NCBI GenBank assembly: GCA_049663345.1
Contig: JBATDG010000035.1
Coordinates: 4,744 to 68,743, forward strand
DNA length: 64,000 nt
Direction: 5' to 3'
Origin: SZUA-365 sp049663345
GTDB taxonomy: Bacteria; Bacteroidota; Ignavibacteria; SZUA-365
Shown: positions 33,027 through 42,869 of the stretch, piece by piece
How the letters are laid out: every line of letters begins with the position of its first letter
How positions within the stretch are numbered: position 1 is the first letter of the stretch
Translations under genes and position numbers: made by a program
Notes under the pieces: model-generated
What the model saw: the letters and a program-made list of their open reading frames with translations, nothing else
Told to the model about the DNA's origin: nothing
Databases searched by the model: none

Positions 33027-35471
33027 ATGTCAGAGAATATCGAGAATAAGGCAGAAACAGCGCAGGAAGATTTGGTGAACGGAAAACCGGAAGAGGTGCG
33101 CACGGATGAGCGGGATACACTTGTCGTTTTGCCATTGCGCAATATCGTCTTTTTTCCCGGACAGATCATGCCGCTATTTGTCGGGAGACCGAGTTCCGTT
33201 CGACTCATCGAGGAGGCGCATCAGGCGCAGCAGTCCGTGCTCGTTCTGACTCAGCGGGATTCCTCTGTCGACATGCCCCATACGTCGGATCTTTATGAAA
33301 TCGGAACCGTAGTGCGGATAGTGAAAATCTACACCATGCCCGATGGAAGCAAAAGTGTCGTTGTGCAGGGGCTGCATCGAGCAAGATTCCTCAAACTGAC
33401 AAGCGAGGACCCTTACCTCACAGCGGAAGTGGAGCACCTGCCAGAGCTTCCTCTCATTGACGCGGAAATCGAAGTTTCGGCACTGGTGTCGAACGTACGC
33501 AGCCAACTGAAGAAGCTGGAAGGATTGCTGCCGGATTTCAATCCGGAGCAGCTCAATCTGATCATGAACACGCAGGATGTCGGGACTTTCGCCTTCCTGG
33601 TCTCCACGCTGCTTAACATCACGGTTCCCGAAAAGCAGGAACTGCTCGAGACGATGCACATCAATGAACTGCTCACGAAACTGGTTATAGCACTGAGCAA
33701 ATTGATTCAGCGTCAGGAATTGAGCCAGAAAATTCAGGCAGATGTGCAGGAGTCCATCAACAAGGCACAGCGCGAATACTTCCTGCGCGAGCAGCTGCGT
33801 GCGATAAAAAAAGAGCTGGGGGAAGAAAGGGATCAGCTCGAAGTCGACGAGATGCGGAAGAAGGTCGCCACGATAGAGATGCCCGACGAAATCCGCACCG
33901 TGGTGGAGAAGGAACTCAGCCGCTTGACGGTGATGAGTCCCGCCGCTGCCGAATACTCAGTTACGCGTAATTATGTGGACTGGCTGCTCGAGATGCCGTG
34001 GATGATTTCCACCAAAGACAATCTCGATATCAGGCATGTGCACGAACATCTGGATGCAGATCATTACGGCCTCGAGACAGTGAAAAAACGTGTGCTCGAA
34101 TATCTGGCGGTGCGCAAGCTGAAAAATGATATGCGCGGACCCATTCTCTGTTTCGTCGGTCCTCCGGGAGTCGGAAAAACCTCCCTCGGCCGCTCCATCG
34201 CCAATGCGATGGGACGCAAATACGTTCGCTTTTCTCTCGGCGGCGTACGCGACGAGGCGGAAATCCGCGGACATCGCCGCACCTATATCGGTGCGCTTCC
34301 GGGACGCATCATTCAAAACATCAAAAAGTCCGGCTCAAACAACCCCGTGCTCGTGCTCGATGAAATCGACAAGGTGGGAATGGATTTCCGCGGAGATCCC
34401 ACCTCAGCGCTGCTCGAGGTATTGGATCCGGAGCAGAACGTGAACTTCAGCGACCACTATCTCGAAGTGCCGTTCGACCTCTCGCGGGTGCTCTTCATCG
34501 CCACGGCAAATTCTCTCGATACCATCCAGCCCGCATTGCGCGACCGCATGGAAATTATTGAGATCCCCAGCTACATCATGGATGAGAAAGTCCATATCGC
34601 GCGGCGCCATCTTCTCCCCAAACAGCTGCGCGAACACGGAATCACCGACGAACAGCTGCAGCTGAGCGACGAAATCATCAGGGATATCATCGACCGCTAC
34701 ACGCGGGAATCCGGTGTGCGAAATCTTGAGCGCAAACTCGCCGATATCTGCCGGGGCGTTGCGCGGCGAGTGGCTGAAGGCGAAACCGAGATGATCACCG
34801 TCGAGAGTTCGGAACTGCCTGACTACATCACTTCCCGGAAGCATTACCCGGAAGTGGCCGGGCGCATCTGCAAGCCGGGCATCGCGACCGGACTGGCGTG
34901 GACCCCCGTCGGAGGCGACATCCTCTTCATAGAAGCGACGAAAATGAAAGGGAAGGGGCGCCTGATAATCACAGGGCAGGTGCGGGACGTAATGAAGGAA
35001 AGCGTACAGGCAGCGATGAGCTATATCGCCTCAAATGCCAAGGAGCTAGGGGTGGACCCCGATTTCCGGGAAACTCTCGATATACACGTGCACGTGCCTG
35101 CCGGAGGAGTGCCGAAAGACGGTCCCTCGGCCGGCGTCACCATGCTCGCCGCATTGACCTCCATTCTCACTGACCGCAATGTGCGCAACGATCTGGCCAT
35201 GACCGGAGAAATCACACTCCGCGGACTGGTCCTCCCGATCGGAGGCCTCAAGGAAAAGGTGCTGGCCGCGCATCGAGCCGGGATTCGCAACGTGCTGCTG
35301 CCGAAAAGGAATGCCGACGATCTGGCGGAAATCCCTGAATCCGTGCGAAATGAGATAATTTTTCATCTGGTAGAAGAAATGCACGAAGTTCTGGACATAG
35401 CGCTTGAGAAAAAAGCGCCTAAATCGAAGTCCACAAAGAAATCCATTGAAGTTGTCGAGGAAATTCCCTAA
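33027..35471 (+). CDS. lon: ATP-dependent protease Lon
   Basis: 814 residues from the ATG preceded by GAGGAAAAAG; the TTG at 32973 is rejected. The N-terminal LON substrate domain (LVVLPLRNIVFFPGQIMPLFVGR) and central coiled coil are followed by the AAA+ module with Walker A GPPGVGKTSLGRSIA (about 378), Walker B VLVLDEIDK and ATANSLDTI. The serine-lysine protease follows: GPSAGVTMLAALTS (catalytic Ser near 700) and GGLKEKVLAAHRAG (catalytic Lys near 740). It degrades misfolded and regulatory proteins in the cytoplasm. The small zinc-ribbon gene follows 41 bp downstream, with a shared terminator. Confidence 0.98.
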   Translation: MSENIENKAETAQEDLVNGKPEEVRTDERDTLVVLPLRNIVFFPGQIMPLFVGRPSSVRLIEEAHQAQQSVLVLTQRDSSVDMPHTSDLYEIGTVVRIVKIYTMPDGSKSVVVQGLHRARFLKLTSEDPYLTAEVEHLPELPLIDAEIEVSALVSNVRSQLKKLEGLLPDFNPEQLNLIMNTQDVGTFAFLVSTLLNITVPEKQELLETMHINELLTKLVIALSKLIQRQELSQKIQADVQESINKAQREYFLREQLRAIKKELGEERDQLEVDEMRKKVATIEMPDEIRTVVEKELSRLTVMSPAAAEYSVTRNYVDWLLEMPWMISTKDNLDIRHVHEHLDADHYGLETVKKRVLEYLAVRKLKNDMRGPILCFVGPPGVGKTSLGRSIANAMGRKYVRFSLGGVRDEAEIRGHRRTYIGALPGRIIQNIKKSGSNNPVLVLDEIDKVGMDFRGDPTSALLEVLDPEQNVNFSDHYLEVPFDLSRVLFIATANSLDTIQPALRDRMEIIEIPSYIMDEKVHIARRHLLPKQLREHGITDEQLQLSDEIIRDIIDRYTRESGVRNLERKLADICRGVARRVAEGETEMITVESSELPDYITSRKHYPEVAGRICKPGIATGLAWTPVGGDILFIEATKMKGKGRLIITGQVRDVMKESVQAAMSYIASNAKELGVDPDFRETLDIHVHVPAGGVPKDGPSAGVTMLAALTSILTDRNVRNDLAMTGEITLRGLVLPIGGLKEKVLAAHRAGIRNVLLPKRNADDLAEIPESVRNEIIFHLVEEMHEVLDIALEKKAPKSKSTKKSIEVVEEIP

Positions 35472-35512
35472 ATTAGAAAGATAGTGGAATGCTGTTAATA
35501 AATTGGTGAGAA

Positions 35513-35752
35513 ATGAAACCTATCGAGAAAACCGTACCCAAGCCGATGAAGGTCAAGCAGACCGGAAAAGTCATTGGCATGGTGATCACCGAATGTCCTA
35601 TGTGTAAGAACACAATCAGTTTCGACATACAGACGGCCAAATTCTGTCCGTACTGCAATGCTGAAGTCAGCGTCGATCTCGACCGCGTCGAGGTTGTCGT
35701 CCGCGCCAGCCGCAGTGCCACCCAGAAAGGCGGCCAGAAACGCGTGGCATAA
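35513..35752 (+). CDS. small zinc-ribbon protein
   Basis: 79 residues. The only recognisable feature is a zinc ribbon: CPMC (residues 29-32) and CPYC (residues 45-48), flanked by beta-strand-like sequence (GMVITECP, ISFDIQTAKF) and a basic C-terminus. No family name can be assigned. It is downstream of lon on the same strand and ends in front of a strong terminator, so it is probably a lon operon member. Confidence 0.7.
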   Translation: MKPIEKTVPKPMKVKQTGKVIGMVITECPMCKNTISFDIQTAKFCPYCNAEVSVDLDRVEVVVRASRSATQKGGQKRVA

Positions 35753-35781
35753 AGCCAACACGGTTTTGATACCGGAAATGG

Positions 35782-35813
35782 AAAGCGCATCGGGTTGCCC
35801 GATGCGCTTTTTC
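35782..35813 (+). terminator. intrinsic terminator after lon and the zinc-ribbon gene
   Basis: AAAGCGCATCGGG (35782-35794) and CCCGATGCGCTTT (35798-35810) pair over 13 bp around a TTG loop, ending in a five-T run. The opposing Kelch gene ends 42 bp away and could use it in reverse. Confidence 0.92.
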
Positions 35814-35854
35814 TGATATTAACGGCCAAATGTTGGAAGCCGACTCGGACGAGG

Positions 35855-37318
35855 TTATCGAAGGAGCTGCACTGGCCGGACTACGGAAGTACCTGAAGTG
35901 CGCAGGAGGCAATAATAGCTGCCCGCAGGGAGGGCTTGACGCGAATCATTCAGTCCATCCCACAGAAGGACGTTCGTACCAGCCGAGACGGCATCCCCAG
36001 TCAGGTTGCGCACTGCGCGACCCAGGTAATCGTGAATGGTCACGTTAAAGTTGGCCCCGGCTGGCACCAAACACGCGATTCTGACCCGGGACGAGAATGG
36101 ATTGGGTGCAATGAAGGTGATGGCAAAGTCTGTGGGCGGTTCCAGACCGCTGACGGCCAGCGTTTTTTCGCTGATATCGCAGGCGGAAGTAGCGCCCTGA
36201 GAACCGGTCCATTCACCACCGATCAGCATTAACCGACCATCGGCGAGAAGAGTGGCGGAGTGATTGCTCCGATCAGCCAGCATGGTCGGTCCCAAATACC
36301 ATTGCGGATTGGACCGCCAAGTGTCCATCATTTCAGTACTGCGATCACCCTGTCCCCCACGCCAGGCCCCAGTGAGGACGATGAAACGGTTGTTGATAGA
36401 TGTAGCAGTGTGGTTCTTCCGGGGGTAAATCAATGCAGACATTAATTTCCATTCTCCCATTCCGCCATTTTTGCTCGGATCAAAAATTTCGCAGGTCGCA
36501 ACCTCTGCTCCTCCGATATCACCGCCTGTCACAATAATCCTTCCATCAGTCAGTAGCGTGGCGGTGTGTCCTTCGCGTGGAAAATACATGGACGCCATGC
36601 GCGACCACGTCTCTGTTGCCGGGTCGAACACCTCGCAGGTCGCCGTTGGGTAATAGTTATGTACGCCTCCGATCACCATCACGCGGCCGTCCTGCAGTTT
36701 CACCGCACGGTGCTTTCCGCGGCCGAAACTGAGAGAACCCGTCCTGCGCCATCGCCATTGCGGTGCATTGCCATTCGCAGTTTCCAATGGTTCAAAAATT
36801 TCGCAAGTGGGGAGTCCCCGGTCGTAATCCTTCGATCCGACCACCAGGACCTTCCCGCCAGAGAGTATGGTGGCGGAATGCTCATAGCGCACATCGTTCA
36901 TATCAGGCAATTTTTTATACTGTCTGGTACTGGGGTCGATCATTTCACTGCCTCGTATCGGGACCCCATCGAGCCCTCCGCTGATGAGTACCCAACCCGG
37001 GGTCATGAGTGTGGCCTGATGCCGTTCCCTGCGGTCTAACATATCCGGAAAATCTGTCCATTCTCCAACACCACCGTTTGCGGCGGGATCGAAAATTCGG
37101 ACGGTTCGGAGAGGTTCAAATCCTCTCCGTCCACCGGTCACGAGCAGTCGATTATCAGGGAGCAGCGTGGAGGTATGGTAATACCGCTCCTGATATATCT
37201 CCGGGGCACTAACCCAGCTGAACTCTAGCGGGACTTGTGCTGCCGTAATTATCGGCAGGCAAACCAGGATTAATAATTGAAAAAATGAAAAGCCGAAGAA
37301 TTGATGTCCTCTCCTCAT
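35855..37318 (-). CDS. Kelch-repeat protein with T9SS type A sorting domain
   Basis: 487 residues from the ATG at 37316-37318, which has GGAGG five bases upstream. The signal peptide ends at ITAAQ. Six or so Kelch units follow, each with the pattern HT/SATLL..GR/KVLV.GG and C-E-I-F-(D/E)-P, for example YYHTSTLLPDNRLLVTGG, GHTATLLTDGRIIVTGG and NHSATLLADGRLMLIGG. They should close a beta-propeller. The C-terminus (FIAPNPFSSRVRIAC, VTIHDYLGRAVRNL, LPAGSYYCLL) is a T9SS type A sorting domain, so the propeller is exported and probably displayed on the surface. The binding partner is unknown. Confidence 0.88.
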   Translation of the reverse strand: MRRGHQFFGFSFFQLLILVCLPIITAAQVPLEFSWVSAPEIYQERYYHTSTLLPDNRLLVTGGRRGFEPLRTVRIFDPAANGGVGEWTDFPDMLDRRERHQATLMTPGWVLISGGLDGVPIRGSEMIDPSTRQYKKLPDMNDVRYEHSATILSGGKVLVVGSKDYDRGLPTCEIFEPLETANGNAPQWRWRRTGSLSFGRGKHRAVKLQDGRVMVIGGVHNYYPTATCEVFDPATETWSRMASMYFPREGHTATLLTDGRIIVTGGDIGGAEVATCEIFDPSKNGGMGEWKLMSALIYPRKNHTATSINNRFIVLTGAWRGGQGDRSTEMMDTWRSNPQWYLGPTMLADRSNHSATLLADGRLMLIGGEWTGSQGATSACDISEKTLAVSGLEPPTDFAITFIAPNPFSSRVRIACLVPAGANFNVTIHDYLGRAVRNLTGDAVSAGTNVLLWDGLNDSRQALPAGSYYCLLRTSGTSVVRPVQLLR

Positions 37319-37498
37319 GACGTCCTCCAGAATGTCTTTCAAGCAAATAAATGTTTTCATCCAACGATACGCAATTAGAATATAAACAACAATATTAAAG
37401 GCATGTAAACCTGAATAGAGAGCGGATTAAACCTTCGGATCCTGCTTCGGTCATTTCTATATCATCGGGCAGCAATTCGTCATGACCGCCCGTTTGCG

Positions 37499-37527
37499 TT
37501 GTTTCTCTCCGTGTTCGTCCCTAAATT
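37499..37527 (+). promoter_or_regulatory. putative promoter of the polysaccharide cluster
   Basis: TTGTTT (37499-37504), 17 bp, TAAATT (37522-37527), continuing TAAATTTA. The predicted leader before the YfhO-like gene is about 28 nt. The 37319-37498 stretch between the divergent genes is AT-richer and shows nothing else definite. Confidence 0.45.
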
Positions 37528-37561
37528 TATCGTTTGATCCATCATCACATAAGACAGCGAC

Positions 37562-40222
37562 ATGGCAAAAGCACGCAGCGCCGAAAAGAAAGCCCCGCGG
37601 GGCGTCCCCTCTCCGAACCTCTCGCAGCCCGGATTCCTCCAGCAGCACGCCAACGCCATTTTTATTGGCTTGCTCGCGCTGCTGCTGATAGGGTTTTTCC
37701 ATGAGGCGTTTTTTTCCGGGAAGGTGTTTTTCGTTCCCGATAACGCGTCCCCCATGGCCTATGAAGAAGGCTACCTGAAGCAGGCGGACCAGGCGGGAGA
37801 AAATCCGTTCTGGAATCCTTACGTCTTTTCAGGTATGCCGACCTGGGGATCGTCCTCCCCCGGACATGGCATGTACATGCACACCTTCCTCGATCCCCTC
37901 AAGCCGATGGTGATCATGCAGGTGTATGGCTGGGTGCAGTCCGCAATAAATATCCTGCCGCTGCCTCCGATGTTCTGGGATATCTTCAACTTTTTCCTGC
38001 TCGGGGTGTTCGTCTTTTTCCTCGGTAAGCGACGAAGTTTCGAACCCTGGGTGGCGTTCCTCGTTGCCGTGTCGGTGGTGTTTTCGCTGTATTCGCTGAA
38101 CTGGATCATGGCGGGACATAACACGAAAATCACGGTGTTCGCCTTTCTACCCGCAGTGCTTCTGCTTGTGGATCTGCTCTTCGAAAAGCGCACACTGCCG
38201 CGCATCGCTCTGCTGGTGCTCGCCATGCATCTCGCTTTCAATTCCGGACACGTTCAGATGGTCTTCTACAGCATCATCGCGGTGCTGATGTACCTGATGT
38301 ACAAATGGTATTCAGGAGAAAGCTTCGGCAAGGTAGCGCTCGTAACGCTCATCACGGTGGGCAGTGCCGCCTTTGCCTTCCTCATGCTTTCGGGACCGTA
38401 TTTCGCGGCCTGGGAATACAAGGACTTCTCCATCCGCGGCGCAGGTTCAGGAGGCTCTGGCCATGCAACCGCAGCAGCAGCTGTGAGCGGACTCGATTGG
38501 AATTACGCGACATTATGGTCCTTTTCTCCGGTCGAGGTGGTTACGTTCTTCGTGCCGTCCTTTGTCGGTTTCGGCAGTCCGACGTACTGGGGGACAATGT
38601 CCTTCACCGAATCCCCGATCTATCTCGGCATCGTCATCAGCTTTTTCGCGCTGCTCGGTGTTCTGCTTCGTCCCAAAGACAAGTTTGTGCACCTCTGGGT
38701 AGCACTCGGACTTCTCTCGCTGCTGGTATCCTTCGGCAGGAATTTCAGTCCGATCTACGATCTGTTTTTCAACTACATTCCACTCTTCAACAATTTCCGC
38801 ATCCCCTCGATGATCCTTTTCCTCATGGCGCTGTGCATGGGAATGCTGGCAGGTGTGGGACTGACCGAGATCGTACGCCTCATCCGTGAGCGCAAGCGCG
38901 GTGAAGAAAGCGCGGTGACCAAGCGCCTGACGAAGGTCATCTGGATTCCCGTCGCCGTTATGGCGGTGCTGGTGATCGGATTGCTGGCTTCCGAGGGCAG
39001 CTACAAAGACATGGCTTCTGAAATGCTGAAGCAGAATCAGCCCCGCTCGTTCGAGGCAATGCAGCAGATTGCGCAGTACGAGCAGGCGGGACGCATGTCG
39101 GAACTTCCCGAACAATATCAGAACCTGACGCTCAACGGCATTTATAAAATGGCTCTCGACGACGCACTGCTCGCATTGCTGTTTGTGGCGCTTGCCGCTC
39201 TCACCTTGTGGGCGTTTGTGAAAGGCAAGATGGGGGTTGTCGCTGTACAGCTGGTGCTTCTGATTCTGCTTGTCGCTGACTGGTGGATCGTGGATTACAA
39301 GCCAATGAATATGGTGTCCCAGCGGCAGCAGGAACAATCGTTTGCGAGAACGGATGTCGTCGATTTTCTCCAAAAAGATACTACCGTGTTTCGCATCCTT
39401 CCTGCAGGCGGACACAGCGACGACAACTGGTACGTGGCGTACAGCATACAGAACGTTGCCGGCTATCATCCTGCGAAGATGAAGCTGTACGACGATGTCC
39501 GCAACAGCATGTTCAATGAATTTCAGTTCCAGGACGGCAACCATTTGCAGTCCGTCAACTGGGCGATGCTCAGCATGCTGGATACGAAGTATGTCGTTGT
39601 GCCGGGCGACTGGCAGATTACCGCACCCTACCTGAAGCCCGTGTTCTTTGGAAATCAGGAGACGGTATATCAGAACGCCTACGTTCTTCCGCGCGCATTC
39701 TTTGTTGGGTCCTACGAAGTAATCACCGACGATGCGGCGATGTTCAAGAAAGTGGGCACGGTGCCGGGGTACAACCCTCAGAGTATTGCGTATCTGAGCG
39801 AACAGCCGAAAGAAAAATTCGCGCAGGCGCCGGACAGCGCCCTTGCCGGAGCGAAAGCTTCGCTCGTGCATTTCGGCATCAACGGCTTCGCATACGATCT
39901 CGAGACGCCGGTCGAGGCAATTCTCAAACTCAGCGAAGTGTATTATCCCAGCGGCTGGACCGCCACTCTGGACGGCAAGCCCATCGATATTCTGCGTACA
40001 GATTATCTGCTGCGCGCGGTGGTGGTGCCTGCAGGAAAGCACCGGCTTGAAATGCACTTCCAGCCGAAGACCTACGAAGCCGGATTGATCGTCACCACGC
40101 TAACCAATTATTCCATTGCCCTCGTGTTTCTGCTTTCCTTCCTATTATGGCTGCGGAAGCGGCAGAAGAAAGGCGGGGCACCGGCGTCTTCGAATGAAAA
40201 TGAAGAGCAAACCGCGGCGTGA
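37562..40222 (+). CDS. YfhO-like multispanning membrane protein
   Basis: 886 residues. After a basic cytoplasmic start come about thirteen membrane helices (first: ANAIFIGLLALLLIGF). A large loop after the first helix contains FFSGKVFFVPDNASPMAY and NPFWNPYVFSGMPTWG, typical of YfhO proteins. A C-terminal extracytoplasmic domain follows (ILKLSEVYYPSGWTATLDGKPIDILRTDYLLRAV), then one last helix. YfhO family members have a GT-C fold and in Gram-positives help glycosylate wall polymers. Here the gene opens a surface polysaccharide cluster and overlaps the first glycosyltransferase by 4 bp. The substrate is not known. Confidence 0.85.
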   Translation: MAKARSAEKKAPRGVPSPNLSQPGFLQQHANAIFIGLLALLLIGFFHEAFFSGKVFFVPDNASPMAYEEGYLKQADQAGENPFWNPYVFSGMPTWGSSSPGHGMYMHTFLDPLKPMVIMQVYGWVQSAINILPLPPMFWDIFNFFLLGVFVFFLGKRRSFEPWVAFLVAVSVVFSLYSLNWIMAGHNTKITVFAFLPAVLLLVDLLFEKRTLPRIALLVLAMHLAFNSGHVQMVFYSIIAVLMYLMYKWYSGESFGKVALVTLITVGSAAFAFLMLSGPYFAAWEYKDFSIRGAGSGGSGHATAAAAVSGLDWNYATLWSFSPVEVVTFFVPSFVGFGSPTYWGTMSFTESPIYLGIVISFFALLGVLLRPKDKFVHLWVALGLLSLLVSFGRNFSPIYDLFFNYIPLFNNFRIPSMILFLMALCMGMLAGVGLTEIVRLIRERKRGEESAVTKRLTKVIWIPVAVMAVLVIGLLASEGSYKDMASEMLKQNQPRSFEAMQQIAQYEQAGRMSELPEQYQNLTLNGIYKMALDDALLALLFVALAALTLWAFVKGKMGVVAVQLVLLILLVADWWIVDYKPMNMVSQRQQEQSFARTDVVDFLQKDTTVFRILPAGGHSDDNWYVAYSIQNVAGYHPAKMKLYDDVRNSMFNEFQFQDGNHLQSVNWAMLSMLDTKYVVVPGDWQITAPYLKPVFFGNQETVYQNAYVLPRAFFVGSYEVITDDAAMFKKVGTVPGYNPQSIAYLSEQPKEKFAQAPDSALAGAKASLVHFGINGFAYDLETPVEAILKLSEVYYPSGWTATLDGKPIDILRTDYLLRAVVVPAGKHRLEMHFQPKTYEAGLIVTTLTNYSIALVFLLSFLLWLRKRQKKGGAPASSNENEEQTAA

Positions 40223-41355
40223 AGGTCGTCATCTCCGTCGGCGGGAAATTCCATGCGCTGGAGCTCGCCGAACAGCTTGACAAGCGCGGGTACCTTGAGC
40301 GCATCATCACTACCAAGCTGTGGTATGTGAAGAAGCGCTTCCGGGCGAGCCGATTCCACGTCATTCCTGCGCCGGAATATCTCGGCGCTATTGTGCGGAA
40401 AGTGCCCTGGCTGCGGCGGCGCGGATACTATTCCTGGTTCAAGGACAATCTCTTCGATGCCCTCGCACGGAAGTACATTCCCCCCTGCGATATTTTCCAT
40501 GCCTGGGGGAATTACGCGCTGGCATCCATTCCCTCCGCTCGTCAGCATAATGCCAAAGTGGTCATTGAGCGCGGCTCGACGCATCCCCATTTTCAGGACA
40601 GCATCCTCCGTGAAGAGCTTCATCGCTTCGGCATGGAGGTCGAGCTCGCGCATCCGCAGATCATCAGGAAGGGTCTGCAGGAAATGGATATGGCCGACGC
40701 AGTGATCATCCCCTCCATGTTTGTAGAGCGCACCTTCCTTGACGCAGGCTTTCCGGCCGCGAAGCTGCATGTCGTTCCCTACGGCTTCAATCCCGCCCAA
40801 TTCCGTGTGGGAGAAAAAAAGGACGATGTGTTCCGCGTTCTTTTTGTCGGGAATATCGGCATACAGAAGGGCGTGCACTATCTGCTTGAGGCCTGGTCCC
40901 GGCTCAAACTCGCCAACGCTGAACTCGTATTCATCGGGACGGTAGAGGAGGGGATCAAACCGATGCTTGAGAGATATGCCGGGCTGTTCACCTTGCGCGG
41001 CCACATTCCGCATGAGCAGCTGCAGGAGGAATACGCTCAGGCCTCCGTTTTTGTGCTGCCCTCATTGCAGGAAGGATCGGCGCTCGTGACGTATGAAGCC
41101 ATGGCCTGCGGACTTCCGCTTCTCGTCAGCACCAACACCGGCAGCGTTGCCGTCGATGGCGAACACGGTTTTATTATTCCGATACGCGACTCTGATATTA
41201 TCGCCGAGAGGCTTTCCTGGCTGCATGCACATCAGGACGAAGCCCGCGCGATGGGCCGGCGCGCAGCGGAATTCATCCGGGATTTTACATGGGACAGATA
41301 CGCGCGCAGCGTGATCGAGGTCTACCGTTCCCTTCTGTCGGAGGCCGCGGAGTGA
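40219..41355 (+). CDS. glycosyltransferase family 4 protein
   Basis: 378 residues from a GTG inside a GTGA overlap with the YfhO-like gene. It has a GT-B fold: N-terminal VVISVGGKFHALELAEQL, then the nucleotide-sugar half with VLFVGNIGIQKGVHYLLEAW and the E-x7-E motif in PSLQEGSALVTYEAMACGLPLLVS. It should transfer a sugar from an NDP donor to a lipid-linked glycan at the cytoplasmic face. The donor cannot be told. Confidence 0.92.
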   Translation: MKVVISVGGKFHALELAEQLDKRGYLERIITTKLWYVKKRFRASRFHVIPAPEYLGAIVRKVPWLRRRGYYSWFKDNLFDALARKYIPPCDIFHAWGNYALASIPSARQHNAKVVIERGSTHPHFQDSILREELHRFGMEVELAHPQIIRKGLQEMDMADAVIIPSMFVERTFLDAGFPAAKLHVVPYGFNPAQFRVGEKKDDVFRVLFVGNIGIQKGVHYLLEAWSRLKLANAELVFIGTVEEGIKPMLERYAGLFTLRGHIPHEQLQEEYAQASVFVLPSLQEGSALVTYEAMACGLPLLVSTNTGSVAVDGEHGFIIPIRDSDIIAERLSWLHAHQDEARAMGRRAAEFIRDFTWDRYARSVIEVYRSLLSEAAE

Positions 41356-42869
41356 GCATCGCAAGGAAAGCGCTTATCGGGGCGATCTGGGCCAGCGGTG
41401 CGAACTATATCAGTCAGGGGATCGGTTTTATCTCGCTGACTGTTCTCGGTCGCCTGCTGCTTGAGCAGGATTTCGGACTCGTCGCCACAGCGAACTCGAT
41501 GATCCAGTTTATTTTCATTTTGTCAGCATTTTCTTTCAATCTCTCCATCATTCAATGCCAGGATGATCACGACGCACTCTACTCTACTGCTTTTGTCCTG
41601 AACATCGCCCTCAGCGCCGTTTCGCTTCTTTTGACGGTGGGGTCTGTAGTCACCTATTCGTTCTTCCGGGAACTGAGTGCGGTAGAGATCGCCGTCATTT
41701 TTTCTCTCGCCATCGCCAACATCTTCAACCTTTTCGGACAGCTGTTCGACGCGATTCTTCAGCGAAATCTCGAGTTCAAAAAAACATCCGCCATTGCCTT
41801 TTTTATGAACCTGATCAATCCGCTTGTCGCAGTGGTCATGGCCTTTTATGGAGCAGGCGTCTGGAGCATCGTCTGCGGACAGATTGCAGCCGGTCTTGTG
41901 TTCATGCTCGGGGGATATTATTTCGCTGGCTGGCCGATCAGCCTCCGCTATAATAAGGAAACAGCGCAATGGTTTTTCAAGCTCGGGTGGCGTTTTCTCG
42001 GGTCGCGTGCATTGGAGGTCGTGTATTCCGAGCTGGATCGTCTCGTGATCAAATCGAGAAACAGCTACGTGCAGGTCGGGATTTATGACCGCGCCGCTAT
42101 GGCTGCACGTTATCCCGCACGGGTCGTCACACCAGCTATTATCAACGTCGCGCTGCCGGTGTATTCGCGCCTCAAAGCGGATGTACGGCAATTGTCGGAT
42201 GCTTACACCCTCGTCAATTATTTTCTGATCCGCACGCTCCTTCCCTTCGGACTGATTTTTCTGCTCATCCCGGATTATTTCATGGCAGGCGTTCTAGGTG
42301 AAAAATGGATTAGTGCAGCGCCCGTATTGAAAGTACTTGCCGCCTACGCTGTAATACATCCCATGGTGGAAAACTTTCGCGTATTGTTCTATTCGCTCGG
42401 CAGGCCCGAGGAAGTCGCGAAAGTGCGTGTGATACAGATCATCGTTTTTATCCCTGTACTCTTCGGACTTGTCGCATGGATGGGAATCACGGGTGCCGCA
42501 TGGGCGCTGCTGCTGAGCATCGTGGTGACTTACGTTGTGTTCGCCTGGCGCGCGCAGAACACGATCACCTATCCGCTGCTGCGGACCATCACGATTCCCA
42601 TCGTGATCAGCGTGCTTACAGCGGCCATCTTCTTCGTTTTGCCGGTCCCTGCTGTAGACAGCCACATCGTTGGACTTGGCCTCTATTCTGTTCTTATACT
42701 TGCAATTTTCCTATCTTTGGAGATGGTTTTCGAAGGGAAGGCGCTTCTGAAGCACTTTGCATATTTCAAGGGCTTATTGAAGAATCCTTCGACGAACTCT
42801 GAATACCATGCGGGCCCTGATGAAGATAAAAGGCAGGATCATCACTCAGAAACAGACAACGATCGATGA
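41352..42869 (+). CDS. Wzx-type polysaccharide flippase (MOP superfamily)
   Basis: 505 residues from a GTG overlapping the previous stop by 4 bp; an ATG at 41289 would overlap 67 bp of the glycosyltransferase. Twelve or so hydrophobic helices can be counted. N-terminal ALIGAIWASGANYISQGIGF and LGRLLLEQDFGLVATANSM are the Polysacc_synt/lipopolysaccharide flippase signature. It should flip undecaprenyl-linked repeat units across the inner membrane. The C-terminal ~40 residues are hydrophilic and overlap the methyltransferase start. Confidence 0.9.
   Translation: MSIARKALIGAIWASGANYISQGIGFISLTVLGRLLLEQDFGLVATANSMIQFIFILSAFSFNLSIIQCQDDHDALYSTAFVLNIALSAVSLLLTVGSVVTYSFFRELSAVEIAVIFSLAIANIFNLFGQLFDAILQRNLEFKKTSAIAFFMNLINPLVAVVMAFYGAGVWSIVCGQIAAGLVFMLGGYYFAGWPISLRYNKETAQWFFKLGWRFLGSRALEVVYSELDRLVIKSRNSYVQVGIYDRAAMAARYPARVVTPAIINVALPVYSRLKADVRQLSDAYTLVNYFLIRTLLPFGLIFLLIPDYFMAGVLGEKWISAAPVLKVLAAYAVIHPMVENFRVLFYSLGRPEEVAKVRVIQIIVFIPVLFGLVAWMGITGAAWALLLSIVVTYVVFAWRAQNTITYPLLRTITIPIVISVLTAAIFFVLPVPAVDSHIVGLGLYSVLILAIFLSLEMVFEGKALLKHFAYFKGLLKNPSTNSEYHAGPDEDKRQDHHSETDNDR

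Noticed and set aside
38513..40057. 514-residue minus-strand frame inside the YfhO-like gene
   Set aside because: Antisense to a clear membrane protein; His/Arg/Cys-rich composition with no membrane or domain pattern.
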